Source: Methanobrevibacter sp. (lineage in GTDB: Archaea; Methanobacteriota; Methanobacteria; Methanobacteriales; Methanobacteriaceae). Taken from it: a DNA stretch of 5,029 bases. Positions 4,939 through 5,029 of this stretch are shown one piece after another (position 1 is the first letter of the stretch; the number at the start of each line of letters is the position of its first letter). The stretch lies in assembly GCA_031289975.1 (NCBI GenBank), contig JAITOM010000259.1, forward strand, positions 1 through 5,029. The letters are read 5' to 3'. The notes below the pieces were generated by a model. That model saw only the letters and a list, made by a program, of their open reading frames with translations. It did no database searches and was not told where the DNA came from. The position numbers and the translations under genes were made by a program.

Positions 4939-5029
4939 TTCATTTTCATTTTTTGCGATTTTCAAAAACGATTTTACGACTTTTATTTCCACAACCAAAT
5001 GTTAAATAGACTGATGAATATTTATAAAT
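4939..5029. other. gene-free right edge of the window
   Basis: No coding region is seen. It holds two CGATTTT strings (about 4956-4975) and ends with ATTTATAAAT, which could be a TATA box for a gene beyond the window. Nothing else is recognisable. Confidence 0.5.

Overview
The window looks like a chromosomal fragment of an AT-rich methanogenic archaeon of the order Methanobacteriales, most likely Methanobrevibacter or Methanosphaera. The evidence is the archaeal trio of ribosomal protein L34e, archaeal-type cytidylate kinase and ribosomal protein L14e. Shine-Dalgarno sequences are of the GGTGAT type, intergenic DNA is very AT-rich, and two exported proteins suit a cell with a thick wall. The genus is an inference; no rRNA or methanogenesis gene is present.

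All five recognised genes other than the flavodoxin, and the flavodoxin itself, lie on the minus strand, so transcription runs right to left. From right to left: (1) 3846-5029 is gene-free and full of repeats. (2) 2937-3845 encodes a secreted M14-type (AstE/AspA-like) zinc hydrolase. It overlaps by 10 bp the gene at 2005-2946 for an exported, membrane-anchored BPL_N-type glutamine-amidotransferase-like protein. The two form an operon with a candidate promoter at about 3878-3895. (3) 1569-2004 is a very AT-rich gap with a long imperfect inverted repeat, a candidate promoter and three 17-nt tandem repeats in the probable leader of the next operon. (4) 563-1568 is the compact L34e-cmk-L14e operon, where each stop codon overlaps the next start as TAATG. 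(5) 37-507 encodes a short-chain flavodoxin, followed by a T-rich candidate terminator.

The most unusual part is the right-hand kilobase. It holds two copies of a 144-bp foldback element (3915-4058 and, inverted, 4775-4918), about 94% identical outside the first hexamer. Each is one long imperfect palindrome ending in GGCACTGTAAAA, and each is joined to partial neighbouring copies with a 138-bp period. At the junctions only one asymmetric hexamer (GGCACT or AGTGCC) sits between TTTTAC and GTAAAA arms, and it points in opposite directions relative to the arms in the two copies. Between the copies lie a pure (CT)14 dinucleotide tract and, directly beside it, a second, unrelated inverted repeat of about 234 bp. 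No transposase or recombinase is encoded here, so these are probably non-autonomous elements moved or rearranged by an enzyme elsewhere in the genome.

The L34e-cmk-L14e operon serves translation and nucleotide supply. The M14/BPL_N pair probably acts outside the membrane, possibly on cell-wall or other peptides, but its substrate cannot be read from the sequence.
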